NCBI GenBank assembly: GCA_004555535.1
Contig: SFHU01000007.1
Location: forward strand, 1 to 45,500
From: Clostridiales bacterium
GTDB lineage: Bacteria; Bacillota; Clostridia; Christensenellales; Aristaeellaceae
Direction: 5' to 3'
DNA length: 45,500 nt
Under the pieces are notes generated by a model, which saw only the letters and a list, made by a program, of their open reading frames with translations, was not told the origin of the DNA and ran no database searches. This document shows positions 16,335-23,950 of the stretch, piece after piece (within the stretch, counting starts at the first letter, position 1; each line of letters starts with the position of its first letter). A program made the translations under genes and the position numbers.

Positions 16335-16895
16335 TCAGGAGATCAGGTGCTCAATCAGGATCTTGAGTCCCATGGCGATGAGCACGATACCGCCGAAGAA
16401 CTCGGCCTTCGATTCATACCGGCTGCCGAAGAGGTTGCCGATCTTGACGCCCGCGACGCAGCAGACGAACGTGACGATGCCGATGAAGGACACGGCTGGC
16501 ACGATATCCACGCGCAGGAACGCGAAGGACACGCCGACAGCTAGCGCATCGATGCTCGTGGCGACGGCCAGCGGCACCATGGCGTGCGGCGAAAAGTCGT
16601 CGCCGGACTTGTCCTCCTCGGCGCCGCTGCGGGATTCCCGGATCATGTTGAAGCCGATGATCGCCAGCAGGGCGAAGGCGATGTAGGGTGCGATCGATGT
16701 GACCAGCGACTCGAAGCGCGAGCCGAGCAGGTAGCCGATCAGCGGCATGGCGGCCTGGAAGAGGCCGAAGTACAGCCCGCAGGTCAGCATGTGACGGGGG
16801 CGGCACTTCCTGACGGACAGGCCCTTGCAGATGGACACGGCGAAGGCGTCCATCGACAGGCCGACAGCGATGATGAACAGTTCCCAAAGACTCAT
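16335..16895 (-). CDS. mntP: Manganese efflux pump MntP
   Basis: A 186-aa, six-helix membrane exporter that removes excess Mn2+. The two internal repeats each carry the signature Asp: GLSMDAFAVS in helix 1 and ATSIDALAVGVS in helix 4. The ATG at 16895 is preceded by CGGAGGA; an upstream in-frame start would add 16 residues overlapping that site. Expression should be induced by manganese through the riboswitch immediately upstream, a well-known partnership. Confidence 0.95.
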   Translation of the reverse strand: MSLWELFIIAVGLSMDAFAVSICKGLSVRKCRPRHMLTCGLYFGLFQAAMPLIGYLLGSRFESLVTSIAPYIAFALLAIIGFNMIRESRSGAEEDKSGDDFSPHAMVPLAVATSIDALAVGVSFAFLRVDIVPAVSFIGIVTFVCCVAGVKIGNLFGSRYESKAEFFGGIVLIAMGLKILIEHLIS

Positions 16896-16930
16896 GAGCA
16901 TCCTCCGTTTCATGGCGGGCGGCAGGGAAC

Positions 16931-17052
16931 AAAAAAAGACCAATCTGCCGCCAGAGCGAATCAGATTAGTCTCGTCATTTCATATAAAGCCAGAGGCAAG
17001 CCCCAGTATGTTGGCCTTATCACGCCCGGATGGACGCTGACTACTCCCTAAT
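16931..17052 (-). ncRNA. yybP-ykoY manganese riboswitch
   Basis: Read leftward, the leader contains the conserved TTAGGGAGTAGTC (around 17051-17039) and ends in ACGAGACTAATCTG (16975-16962). These two halves form the closing stem of the yybP-ykoY aptamer. The 3' strand of that stem, AGACTAATCTG (16972-16962), can instead pair with CAGATTGGTCT (16947-16937), followed by six T residues, making an intrinsic terminator. Mn2+ binding would keep the aptamer folded, block the terminator and turn mntP on. Confidence 0.93.
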
Positions 17053-17060
17053 GCCCTGCT

Positions 17061-17090
17061 ATTATAAGGGAAAGGAAGCATGTTAGTCAA
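17061..17090 (-). promoter_or_regulatory. mntP promoter
   Basis: Read leftward: TTGACT (17090-17085), 18 nt, TATAAT (17066-17061), placed to start transcription just before the riboswitch. Confidence 0.82.
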
Positions 17091-17105
17091 CGCTAATCGC
17101 CTGAA

Positions 17106-18002
17106 TCAGAGCGAAACATCCTCGGGGAGGTAGTCGACGACCCAGATATGCCCGTCCGTGCGCATGCGGGTCAGCCCGCGCACGCTGAAGAGGTAGGGGA
17201 GGTTTTTCTTCTTGACGAACGCCTTGCCGCCGTCCATGACATCGAGCGCGCCGTTCATGATCGTCAGCTCCGGCGAGATGGCCTCGTAGAAGCCTTTCAG
17301 CAGCGCGACCTGTCCGTGGTGCGGATACTTGAGGATGTCGGCCTTGAGGCCGCAGGGCGGGGGATCAAGCGCGTAGGATTTCTGCGCGCGGTTTTCCACG
17401 TCGCCGGTGAAGAGGATCGTCCGCTCGCCGTAGGTGAGCAGGAGCATTGCGGATTGGTCGTTGATCGTAAAGGATTTGTCCCCCGCGCGCTGCATGACAT
17501 TGAGCGTGACCTCCTGCTGCGCGCCGAGCGTGAGCACCTGGCCGTCGCTGACATGTTCGATCGGGACGTTGTTCTCCTGCATGAAGGCGACGACGGCCAC
17601 CATGTTCTTGTTGTAGTCCTCGGGGAAGGTCAGCAGCAGCTTGCCAATCGGCGCGACCTGATGGATCGCGGGAAAGCCGTCGATGTGGTCGTTGTGCGGA
17701 TGGGAGTTGAAGGCGACGTCAATGTGGTCGACCTGCATCGCCAGAAGCGCGAGACGGATGCGCTCCTGCATCTTCTCGCTGGAGAGCGAGCCGTCGATCA
17801 TCAAGGTTTCGCCGTCATAGCGGATGATGGCGCAGTCGGAGGAGTAGGTGCGGGGGAAGACCACCTCGAGGATTTTGGCGCCCTCCTCGAAGGCGTAGGG
17901 CACATCCGGTTCGGCGATCAGGTTGATGACGCTTCCGTCGGCCAGCGCAAGGCATGGCACGACGCACAGCAAAAGGGCGAGAAGCCAGCGTTTGATATTC
18001 AT
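17106..18002 (-). CDS. Secreted metallo-beta-lactamase-fold protein (ComEC/Rec2-like)
   Basis: A 298-aa exported hydrolase. Residues 1-21 are a signal peptide with a likely cleavage after ALA (MNIKRWLLALLLCVVPCLALA). The metal-binding motif HPHNDHID is at 101-108, with later ligands in LFTGDVENR and KYPHHG. This arrangement matches the stand-alone ComEC C-terminal-like group of the superfamily; substrates proposed for it include nucleic acids and phosphodiesters. The ATG at 18002 follows AGAGGAAC. No clear promoter was found in the 194-bp gap upstream, which contains the nucleoside transporter terminator. Not a beta-lactamase on present evidence. Confidence 0.8.
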   Translation of the reverse strand: MNIKRWLLALLLCVVPCLALADGSVINLIAEPDVPYAFEEGAKILEVVFPRTYSSDCAIIRYDGETLMIDGSLSSEKMQERIRLALLAMQVDHIDVAFNSHPHNDHIDGFPAIHQVAPIGKLLLTFPEDYNKNMVAVVAFMQENNVPIEHVSDGQVLTLGAQQEVTLNVMQRAGDKSFTINDQSAMLLLTYGERTILFTGDVENRAQKSYALDPPPCGLKADILKYPHHGQVALLKGFYEAISPELTIMNGALDVMDGGKAFVKKKNLPYLFSVRGLTRMRTDGHIWVVDYLPEDVSL

Positions 18003-18060
18003 GTTGTTCCTCTTGTACAGCAGATGCTTTGGTGTGGAAGGATGGCTTTTGTAAAAGAAA

Positions 18061-18086
18061 GGGGAGGAACGGCCAGCGCTCCTCCC
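18061..18086 (-). terminator. Terminator after the BMP-type ABC operon
   Basis: Read leftward, GGGAGGA (18086-18080) pairs with TCCTCCC (18068-18062), followed by CTTTCTTTT. It is imperfect but placed correctly. The 18003-18196 gap otherwise shows only a second GAGGAGCG-type hairpin overlapping the permease stop. Confidence 0.6.
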
Positions 18087-18196
18087 AAGATTGTGGTCAG
18101 AACGTCTGCCTCCGGAGAGGAAAACCATTCCAACCGTTCTTTGGTCAACAGAATCGCTGGGGCGATTGGCGGCTGCGATTCGCAGGGGAGGAGCGT

Positions 18197-19183
18197 TCAG
18201 CGCTCCTCGCGGAAATAGGCGAGGCCCAGGCTTGCCGGCGGCTGATCCTCACGCTTTTTGCGCAGAGAGGTCACGACCAGGACGACGATGGTGACGACAT
18301 AGGGGACCATCTGGATGAGGTCGGTGATGTAGCCTGGGACTGAGAAGCCCAGCAGCGTCGGCATGAACTGGTAGAGCCAGTAGAGCAGGCCGAAGAGATA
18401 GGAGCCCCAGATGGCGTTAAGCGGCTTCCAGGTCGTGAAGATGACCAGCGCGACGGCCAGCCAGCCCAGCGCCTCGATCTGTCCCGTAGTCGCCCAGATG
18501 CCCTGGTTGTAGTCAAGCACATAGTAGATGCCGCCCAAGCCGGAGATGCCGGCGCCCAGGCAGGTCGCCAGATACTTGTAGCGCGTGACGGAGATGCCCG
18601 CGGCGTCGGCCGTCGCCGGGTTCTCGCCGATGGCGCGCAGGTTGAGGCCTGTGCGCGTGCGGTTCAGGAAGACGTGCAGGAGGATGGCCAGGACGATGGC
18701 GGCATAGACCATGAAGCCGTAGCCGAAGACCGTCTGTCCGAGGATGCCCCAACGGGAGAGCGCGGGGAGCTTGCTCTGGAAGGTCTTGTAGACCATGCTC
18801 TGCGTCGCCGTGCGGCCGTCGAGAATGTAGACGCCGAAGAAGTTCGCCACGCCCATGCCGAAGGTCGTCAGCGCGAGACCGGTGACGTTCTGGTTGGCGC
18901 GCAGGCTGATGGTCAGGAAGCTGTAGATCAGGCCGCCGGCCATCGCGGCGAGGAAGGCGCACACGAGCGAGAGCGCGACGCAGAAGGCCATGTTCGGGTT
19001 CTGCACCGTGTTCTCGTAGAGGTAGGCGCTGGCAAAGCCCGCGAAGCCGCCCAGATACATGACACCGGGGACGCCGAGGTTCAGGTTGCCGGACTTCTCC
19101 GTGACGATCTCGCCCATCGCGCCGTACATGATGATCGTGCCGAAGGGAATGGCGCGCAGGATCCATGCGATTAACGTGTCCAT
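18197..19183 (-). CDS. ABC transporter permease, NupQ-like
   Basis: A 328-aa membrane subunit of the BPD_transp_2 (RbsC-like) family, with about eight to ten helices. The family segment GEIVTEKSGNLNLGVPGVMY near the start and LRAIGENPATADAAGISVTR in the middle loop are typical of the second permease in BMP-linked nucleoside importers. The ATG at 19183 has AAGGAGG 7 nt upstream and overlaps the stop of the upstream permease in TGATG. It works with the ATPase, the other permease and the binding protein of this operon. Confidence 0.9.
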   Translation of the reverse strand: MDTLIAWILRAIPFGTIIMYGAMGEIVTEKSGNLNLGVPGVMYLGGFAGFASAYLYENTVQNPNMAFCVALSLVCAFLAAMAGGLIYSFLTISLRANQNVTGLALTTFGMGVANFFGVYILDGRTATQSMVYKTFQSKLPALSRWGILGQTVFGYGFMVYAAIVLAILLHVFLNRTRTGLNLRAIGENPATADAAGISVTRYKYLATCLGAGISGLGGIYYVLDYNQGIWATTGQIEALGWLAVALVIFTTWKPLNAIWGSYLFGLLYWLYQFMPTLLGFSVPGYITDLIQMVPYVVTIVVLVVTSLRKKREDQPPASLGLAYFREER

Positions 19184-20286
19184 CAGCACACCTCCTTGTG
19201 GCCGGAGCGGAAGACGACTTTGTAGTTGATGAAGAATTCGCTGCCCAGGATACAGAAGAGGATGATGCCTGCGATGATGTCGGAGGCGAAGTCGTTCAGG
19301 TTGTAGGCCGAGGCGATCTCCGCCGCGCCCTTTTCCAGGAAGATCAGCAGGAAGGAGATCAACGCCATCGTGAACGTGTTGAACTTGGCGAGCCAGGCGA
19401 CGATGATGGCGGTGAAGCCGTTGCCGCCGGCGGTGCCGGTGGAGATCGTCTGGTCGCGGCCGCCGACGATCAGGAAGCCCGTCAGGCCGCAGAGCGCGCC
19501 GGAGAGGATCATCGTACGGATGATGACGCGGCTGACGTTGATGCCGGCGTAGCGCGCCGTGTTCTCGCTCTCGCCGACGACGGCGATCTCATAGCCCTGC
19601 TTGGAGTAGCGCAGGTAGCAGAAGACGAGCACGGTCAGCACGGCGACGACGATCAGGTTGATCGTGAAGCGCTGGCCCATGATCTGCGGGAACCAGCCGG
19701 CTTTGCTCTTCATGTTCAGCTTGCCCAGACCGGAGGCCTGTCCGCGCCAGATGTTGACGCAGCAGGCGACGATCTGGATGGCGACGTAGTTCATCATCAG
19801 CGTGAAGAGTGTCTCGTTGGTGCCAAAGTGCGCCTTGAACCACGCGGGGATGAAGCCCCAGAGCGCGCCGGCCAGCACGCTGGCGACGAGCATCGCCGTA
19901 AAGAGCAGCCAGTTGGGCACCTTGCCGCCGTAATACACCATGACGGCGGCAGTCGCCAGCGCGCCCATGAGCACCTGACCCTCAGCGCCGATGTTCCAGA
20001 AGCGCATCTTGAAGGCGGGGGCTAGGGCGATGCCGATGAGCAGCAGAGAGGAGAGATCGCGCATCGCCCAGGAGAAGCGCATCGTCGTGGAAAACGTGCC
20101 GCCGATCATGACGCCGTAGACGGCGAAGGGGTTGAGGCCCGTGACGAAGTAGATGAACAGCGCGTCGATCACCAGCGCGAGCAGGATGGCGAGCAGGCGG
20201 ACGCCGATTTTGAGCTTGCTGGAGGTTTCCCCGCGCTTGACGACGCGCATCAGCGGCTCGTGCGGGGCGTGTATCTTTTCGCTCAT
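19183..20286 (-). CDS. ABC transporter permease, NupP-like
   Basis: A 367-aa permease of the same superfamily. A basic cytoplasmic N-terminus is followed by about ten helices. The segments FWNIGAEGQVLMGALA, FGTNETLFTLMMNYVA and VVGESENTARYAGINVSRVI are characteristic of the first permease of BMP-type systems. The ATG at 20286 (GGGAGG upstream) overlaps the ATPase stop as ATGA, so the three genes are translationally coupled. Confidence 0.9.
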   Translation of the reverse strand: MSEKIHAPHEPLMRVVKRGETSSKLKIGVRLLAILLALVIDALFIYFVTGLNPFAVYGVMIGGTFSTTMRFSWAMRDLSSLLLIGIALAPAFKMRFWNIGAEGQVLMGALATAAVMVYYGGKVPNWLLFTAMLVASVLAGALWGFIPAWFKAHFGTNETLFTLMMNYVAIQIVACCVNIWRGQASGLGKLNMKSKAGWFPQIMGQRFTINLIVVAVLTVLVFCYLRYSKQGYEIAVVGESENTARYAGINVSRVIIRTMILSGALCGLTGFLIVGGRDQTISTGTAGGNGFTAIIVAWLAKFNTFTMALISFLLIFLEKGAAEIASAYNLNDFASDIIAGIILFCILGSEFFINYKVVFRSGHKEVC

Positions 20287-21827
20287 CAGGCAATGCCTCC
20301 CTTCTCCTGAAGCCGGGTCATCAGCAGGCCGACCTCTTCCTTGTTGGTCCTGCGGCCCTCGACGATGCCGTTGTTTTTGCCGCCGCAGAGCACGAGGATG
20401 CGGTCGCACAGGTCGATGAGCACGTCGAGATCCTCGCCGACGTAGAGGATGGCGACGCCCTTCTTCTTCTGCTCGTTGAGCAGGTGATAGATGGTATAGC
20501 TGGTGTTGATGTCCAGGCCGCGCACGGCGTAGGCGGTCATCAGCACGGAGGGACCCGCCGCGATCTCACGGCCGACGAGCACCTTCTGCACGTTGCCGCC
20601 GGAGAGGCGGGAGACAGGCGTGGTGACGGAGGGCGTGACGACGTCCAGCTCCTCCTTGATCTCCTCGGCCAGATGCCTCGGCTCGCGGCGGTCGGCGAAG
20701 AAGGAATGCCCCTTGCCGTAGCTCTTGAGCATCATGTTGTCCACCATGCCCATGGAGCCGACCAGGCCCATGCCCAGGCGGTCCTCCGGGACGAAGGAGA
20801 GGTGGACGCCCATGCCGCGGATATCCCGGGGCGTCTTGCCGATGAGCTGCTCCGCGGTCGAGTCGCGGTCGTCGTCCGGGAAATAGAGGACGCTCGAGCC
20901 GGGATCAGTGACCTGCAGTCCCGCGATGGCCTCGAGCAGCTCCTTCTGGCCGTTGCCGGAGATGCCGGCGATGCCGAGAATTTCGCCGCTGAACGCCTCG
21001 AAGGAGACCTGGTCGAGCACCCTGACGCCCTCCGCGTTGGTCACGCTGAGGTTGTGGACGCTCAGGCGGAGATGGCGGTTGGTGGGCTCTGGGCGCTCGA
21101 TGTTGAGCTCGACCTTCTTGCCGACCATCAGCTCGGTCAGCGTGGATTCGCTCGCCTCAGCCGTCTCGATGGTGCCGACATATTCTCCCTTGCGCAGGAT
21201 GGCGACGCGGTCGGAGATCTCGAGCACCTCGTGCAGCTTGTGCGTGATGATGATGATGGACTTGCCGTCCGCCTTCATGTTGCGCATGACGGAGAAGAGG
21301 CGTTCGGTCTCCTGCGGGGTCAGCACGGCGGTCGGCTCGTCGAGAATCAGGATCTGCGCGCCGCGGAAGAGCATTTTGATGATCTCCAGCGTCTGCTTCT
21401 GGCTGACGCTCATCTCATAAACCTTCTGATCGAGGTCGATGTCAAAGTCATAGCGCTCGCAGATGGATTTGGCCTTGGCGCGGATGGCCTTGAGGTCGTA
21501 TTTCTCGTGCTTGTCCATGACCAGCGCGATGTTCTCGACCGCCGTGAAGACGTCGATGAGCTTGAAATGCTGGTGGACCATGCCGATGCCCAGGGCGTAG
21601 GCATCCTTCGGGCTGCGGATCTCGACCGGCTTGCCGTCGACGAGGATCTCGCCGCTGTCGGGGTAGTAGATGCCCGCGATCATGTTCATCAGCGTGGTCT
21701 TGCCACTGCCGTTTTCGCCCAGCAGGGAGAGGATCTCTCCCTGGCGGACGCTCAGGCTGACGTCGTGATTGGCCGTCACGCGGCCAAAGGTCTTGGTGAT
21801 GTGGCGCAGTTCAATGGCGTGTTCCAT
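20286..21827 (-). CDS. ABC transporter ATPase with two nucleotide-binding domains
   Basis: A 513-aa fused ATPase of the RbsA/NupO type that powers the two permeases. Domain 1 has Walker A GENGSGKT at 37-44, Walker B ILILDEPTAVLT and a switch His in IITHKLHE. Its signature is altered to MSVSQKQ. Domain 2 has LSGGNVQK, but its P-loop reads GISGNGQK without GKS/T and its Walker B region reads LMTAYAVRGLD. Such asymmetry is normal in this family, although the YAV in place of QPT is less usual. The start could be the GTG at 21842 or the ATG at 21827; the spacing to AGGAG is poor for both, and the ATG is preferred by homology. Confidence 0.9.
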   Translation of the reverse strand: MEHAIELRHITKTFGRVTANHDVSLSVRQGEILSLLGENGSGKTTLMNMIAGIYYPDSGEILVDGKPVEIRSPKDAYALGIGMVHQHFKLIDVFTAVENIALVMDKHEKYDLKAIRAKAKSICERYDFDIDLDQKVYEMSVSQKQTLEIIKMLFRGAQILILDEPTAVLTPQETERLFSVMRNMKADGKSIIIITHKLHEVLEISDRVAILRKGEYVGTIETAEASESTLTELMVGKKVELNIERPEPTNRHLRLSVHNLSVTNAEGVRVLDQVSFEAFSGEILGIAGISGNGQKELLEAIAGLQVTDPGSSVLYFPDDDRDSTAEQLIGKTPRDIRGMGVHLSFVPEDRLGMGLVGSMGMVDNMMLKSYGKGHSFFADRREPRHLAEEIKEELDVVTPSVTTPVSRLSGGNVQKVLVGREIAAGPSVLMTAYAVRGLDINTSYTIYHLLNEQKKKGVAILYVGEDLDVLIDLCDRILVLCGGKNNGIVEGRRTNKEEVGLLMTRLQEKGGIA

Positions 21828-21866
21828 ATCCGGGCGGCTCACTCCTTGCTTTTTCAGTCAAATAGC

Positions 21867-21899
21867 GAAAAGGGAAGCCAATGGAGAGCTTCCCTTTTC
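21867..21899 (-). terminator. Hairpin between binding protein and ATPase genes
   Basis: Read leftward, GAAAAGGGAAGC (21899-21888) pairs with GCTTCCCTTTTC (21878-21867). Such a stem after a binding-protein gene usually gives partial termination or protects its mRNA, so the binding protein is made in excess over the membrane parts. Confidence 0.72.
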
Positions 21900-21916
21900 T
21901 GCGAATGGAACGCTGA

Positions 21917-23155
21917 TTACTGCGCGTCCTCGATGATGCCGTCGATGCGGAGCTGGAAGTACGGAGCGCTGCGGAAGGCGGACTCCTCGAACGCGCCGTC
22001 GACGATCGCCTCAACGGTCTCGCCCTCGTAGATGGCGGTCATCGTGGACCAATCCATGAAGGACATATCGCAGGGGGCAGAGGTGACGGCTTCGCCGCCA
22101 ACGGTGAAGGTGGCGGTGTCAAAGACCTTCAGGGAGCCGTCGTGGATGGCCTGCTCGACCTCGGCGACCTTCTCGGCGGTGCCGGCCGCGCAGGACGGGC
22201 CCAGATCGGTGATGGCCACGGCGCCGACCTCATAGCCCTTCGCCCAGTCAGCCGCGATCTCCTCGCCGTTCTGCTTGGCGGTGAACAGCTCGGTGTAGAA
22301 GACGCTCCACTCGTTGGTCGGGGAGGTCAGCGCGGCGGTCGGGGCAGTCGGGAGCATGTCGATGTTGTAGCCGACGGAGTAGCACAGGGTGCCGGCGTCG
22401 AGCAGCTTCTGCACGGCAGCCGGAGCGCCGGTGGAGTCGGCGTGCTGGCCGATGATGACGCAGCCCTTGGCGACGAGCGCCTCAGCGGCAGCGGCTTCCT
22501 TGTCGATATCGAACCAGGAGTTGGTGTACATGACCTCCATCGCGACGTTCGGAACGACGGAGCGGATGCCCAGGAAGAAAGCGGTGTAGCCGGAGACGAC
22601 CTCAGCATAGTTGAAGGCGCCGACGTAGCCGATCTTCACGTTGCCGTCCGCATCGAAGGAGTTGGGCTGCTTCTCCGGGGCGAGCTCGCCGCTCTCCAGG
22701 AGCTCGGCGACCTTCATGCCGGCGACGACGCCGGAGACGTAGCGGGACTCATACACCTTGGTGAATGCGTTCTTGAGGTTGTCAAGGCCGGAGATGGCGG
22801 CGAAGTCGCCGGTCATCGCGACGAAGGTGACATCCGGCACCTCCTCGGCAGCCAGCGCCATGTAGGTCTGATGGCCGTAGGAGTTGGAGATGATCAGGTT
22901 GCAGCCCTGGCCAACGAGGTCCATCGCGCTGTCGTAGCAGCTCTGATCCTCGGGCACCTTGTACTTCCAAACGATCTGGCTGTCGGTCAGGCCAAGCGCC
23001 TCGGCGGCGGCCTTGATGCCGTTCATGTGGGCGAGGGTGTAGCCCTCGGTCTCGTCGCCGACGAGGATGACGCCGACCTTCAGGTCATCCGCCAACGCGA
23101 CACAGGCGGCGAGCATGAGCACGGCGGCCAGCATCAGAGCAATCAGCTTCTTCAT
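21917..23155 (-). CDS. BMP-family substrate-binding lipoprotein
   Basis: A 412-aa extracellular binding protein of the basic membrane protein family, which captures nucleosides for import. It has an N-terminal signal with a lipobox LAAC (Cys18), although an ALA-DD site for ordinary signal peptidase follows closely. The mature part opens with DLKVGVILVGDETEGYTLAH, and GVVAGMKVAELLE and GYVGAFNYAEVVSGYTAFFL are family segments. AAGGAGG precedes the ATG at 23155. It is the first gene of the operon. No purine riboswitch was found in its leader, so the substrate (nucleoside) is inferred only from the family. Confidence 0.93.
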   Translation of the reverse strand: MKKLIALMLAAVLMLAACVALADDLKVGVILVGDETEGYTLAHMNGIKAAAEALGLTDSQIVWKYKVPEDQSCYDSAMDLVGQGCNLIISNSYGHQTYMALAAEEVPDVTFVAMTGDFAAISGLDNLKNAFTKVYESRYVSGVVAGMKVAELLESGELAPEKQPNSFDADGNVKIGYVGAFNYAEVVSGYTAFFLGIRSVVPNVAMEVMYTNSWFDIDKEAAAAEALVAKGCVIIGQHADSTGAPAAVQKLLDAGTLCYSVGYNIDMLPTAPTAALTSPTNEWSVFYTELFTAKQNGEEIAADWAKGYEVGAVAITDLGPSCAAGTAEKVAEVEQAIHDGSLKVFDTATFTVGGEAVTSAPCDMSFMDWSTMTAIYEGETVEAIVDGAFEESAFRSAPYFQLRIDGIIEDAQ

Positions 23156-23208
23156 GGTTTTCTTCCTCCTTGATGTAACCTTTACACAGATAAAAAGAAG
23201 ACGCGGAT

Positions 23209-23237
23209 ATTCTACCGCAACTGCGGCGCGATGTAAA
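23209..23237 (-). promoter_or_regulatory. Promoter of the BMP-type ABC operon
   Basis: Read leftward: TTTACA (23237-23232), 17 nt, TAGAAT (23214-23209). The spacer contains a perfect 12-bp dyad, CCGCAACTGCGG on the plus strand apart from its two central bases (23215-23226), a possible operator. The 23240-23334 stretch upstream is AT-rich and otherwise empty. Confidence 0.68.
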
Positions 23238-23334
23238 CCCCAAAAAATCAATTTTCATGGATTTTTTCGAATGAAATACGATTTAAGGGGATAAATGTTC
23301 GGTATTTTGTCGAAAAGGCCGGACGAAAGGGGTT

Positions 23335-23367
23335 CAAAAACGGACGCAGGCGGATGGCCGCGTCCGT
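23335..23367 (-). terminator. Terminator after gloA
   Basis: Read leftward, ACGGACGC (23367-23360) pairs with GCGTCCGT (23347-23340), then TTTTG. Confidence 0.75.
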
Positions 23368-23432
23368 CGGCGCCGCGATGCCGGGGCAGGGCGGCGAGGA
23401 AGAGCGATGCGTTCCTATAAAAAAGGAAGCGC

Positions 23433-23801
23433 TCAGCGCGTGGGGATGATCTCCAGCCAGTAGCCGTCCGGATCGGTGATGAAATAGACGCCCATGGCCG
23501 TGTTCTCGTAGCAGATGCAGCCCATCTCCTTGTGCAGCGCGTGGGCAGCGTCGAAGTCATCCGCGCGGAACGCCAGATGGAACTCGCATTCCCCGAGGTC
23601 GTAGGGCTGCGGATGGTCGCGCAGCCAGGTCAGCTCCAGCTCGAAATCGGAGCCCTCGCCGGCGAGGTAGACGATGATGAAGGAGCCGTCCGCGGCGTTT
23701 TTGCGGCGCACCTCGCGAAGGCCGAGCGCCTTGCCATAGAAGGCGATGGAGGCGTTCAGATCGCGGACGTTGTAGTTCTCGTGGATCATGGAAAGAGTCA
23801 T
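23433..23801 (-). CDS. gloA: Lactoylglutathione lyase / glyoxalase I family
   Basis: A 122-aa vicinal-oxygen-chelate protein with two beta-alpha-beta-beta-beta units. Metal-ligand candidates sit in the expected places: His in SMIHENYNVRD, Glu in FELELTW, His in CEFHLAFRAD and Glu in YWLEIIPTR. Glyoxalase I isomerises the thiol hemiacetal of methylglyoxal; in Bacillota the thiol is often bacillithiol or another low-molecular-weight thiol. The ATG at 23801 follows GGGGAGG by 8 nt. It diverges from a MATE exporter gene with overlapping promoters. Confidence 0.88.
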   Translation of the reverse strand: MTLSMIHENYNVRDLNASIAFYGKALGLREVRRKNAADGSFIIVYLAGEGSDFELELTWLRDHPQPYDLGECEFHLAFRADDFDAAHALHKEMGCICYENTAMGVYFITDPDGYWLEIIPTR

Positions 23802-23835
23802 GGCAAAAACCTCCCCGAAAGATGATGTCAGAAGC

Positions 23836-23865
23836 AGTATATCACACGAGAAATGCGGTTTACAA
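23836..23865 (-). promoter_or_regulatory. gloA promoter
   Basis: Read leftward: TTGTAA (23865-23860), 18 nt, TATACT (23841-23836). Confidence 0.7.
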
Positions 23866-23887
23866 ACCTTTTTTCTTGTGATATAGT
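23859..23887 (+). promoter_or_regulatory. MATE gene promoter, sharing its -35 with gloA
   Basis: TTTACA (23859-23864), 17 nt, TATAGT (23882-23887). Its -35 hexamer overlaps the gloA -35 hexamer by five bases on the opposite strand, so one polymerase should exclude the other. Confidence 0.7.
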
Positions 23888-23950
23888 AATTCTTACGCAT
23901 CAATCGGGGGACGGGCCGGCTGCCTGCCCCAAAAACGGAGGAAAAAAGTC

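Noticed and set aside
17106..18002. Beta-lactamase resistance gene
   Set aside because: The HxHxDH motif shows the metallo-beta-lactamase fold only; the overall pattern fits the ComEC/Rec2-like secreted group, so a drug-resistance call is not supported.
18029..18343. Plus-strand frame before and over the nucleoside permease end
   Set aside because: Overlaps the terminator and permease on the other strand; no ribosome-binding site or recognisable protein features.
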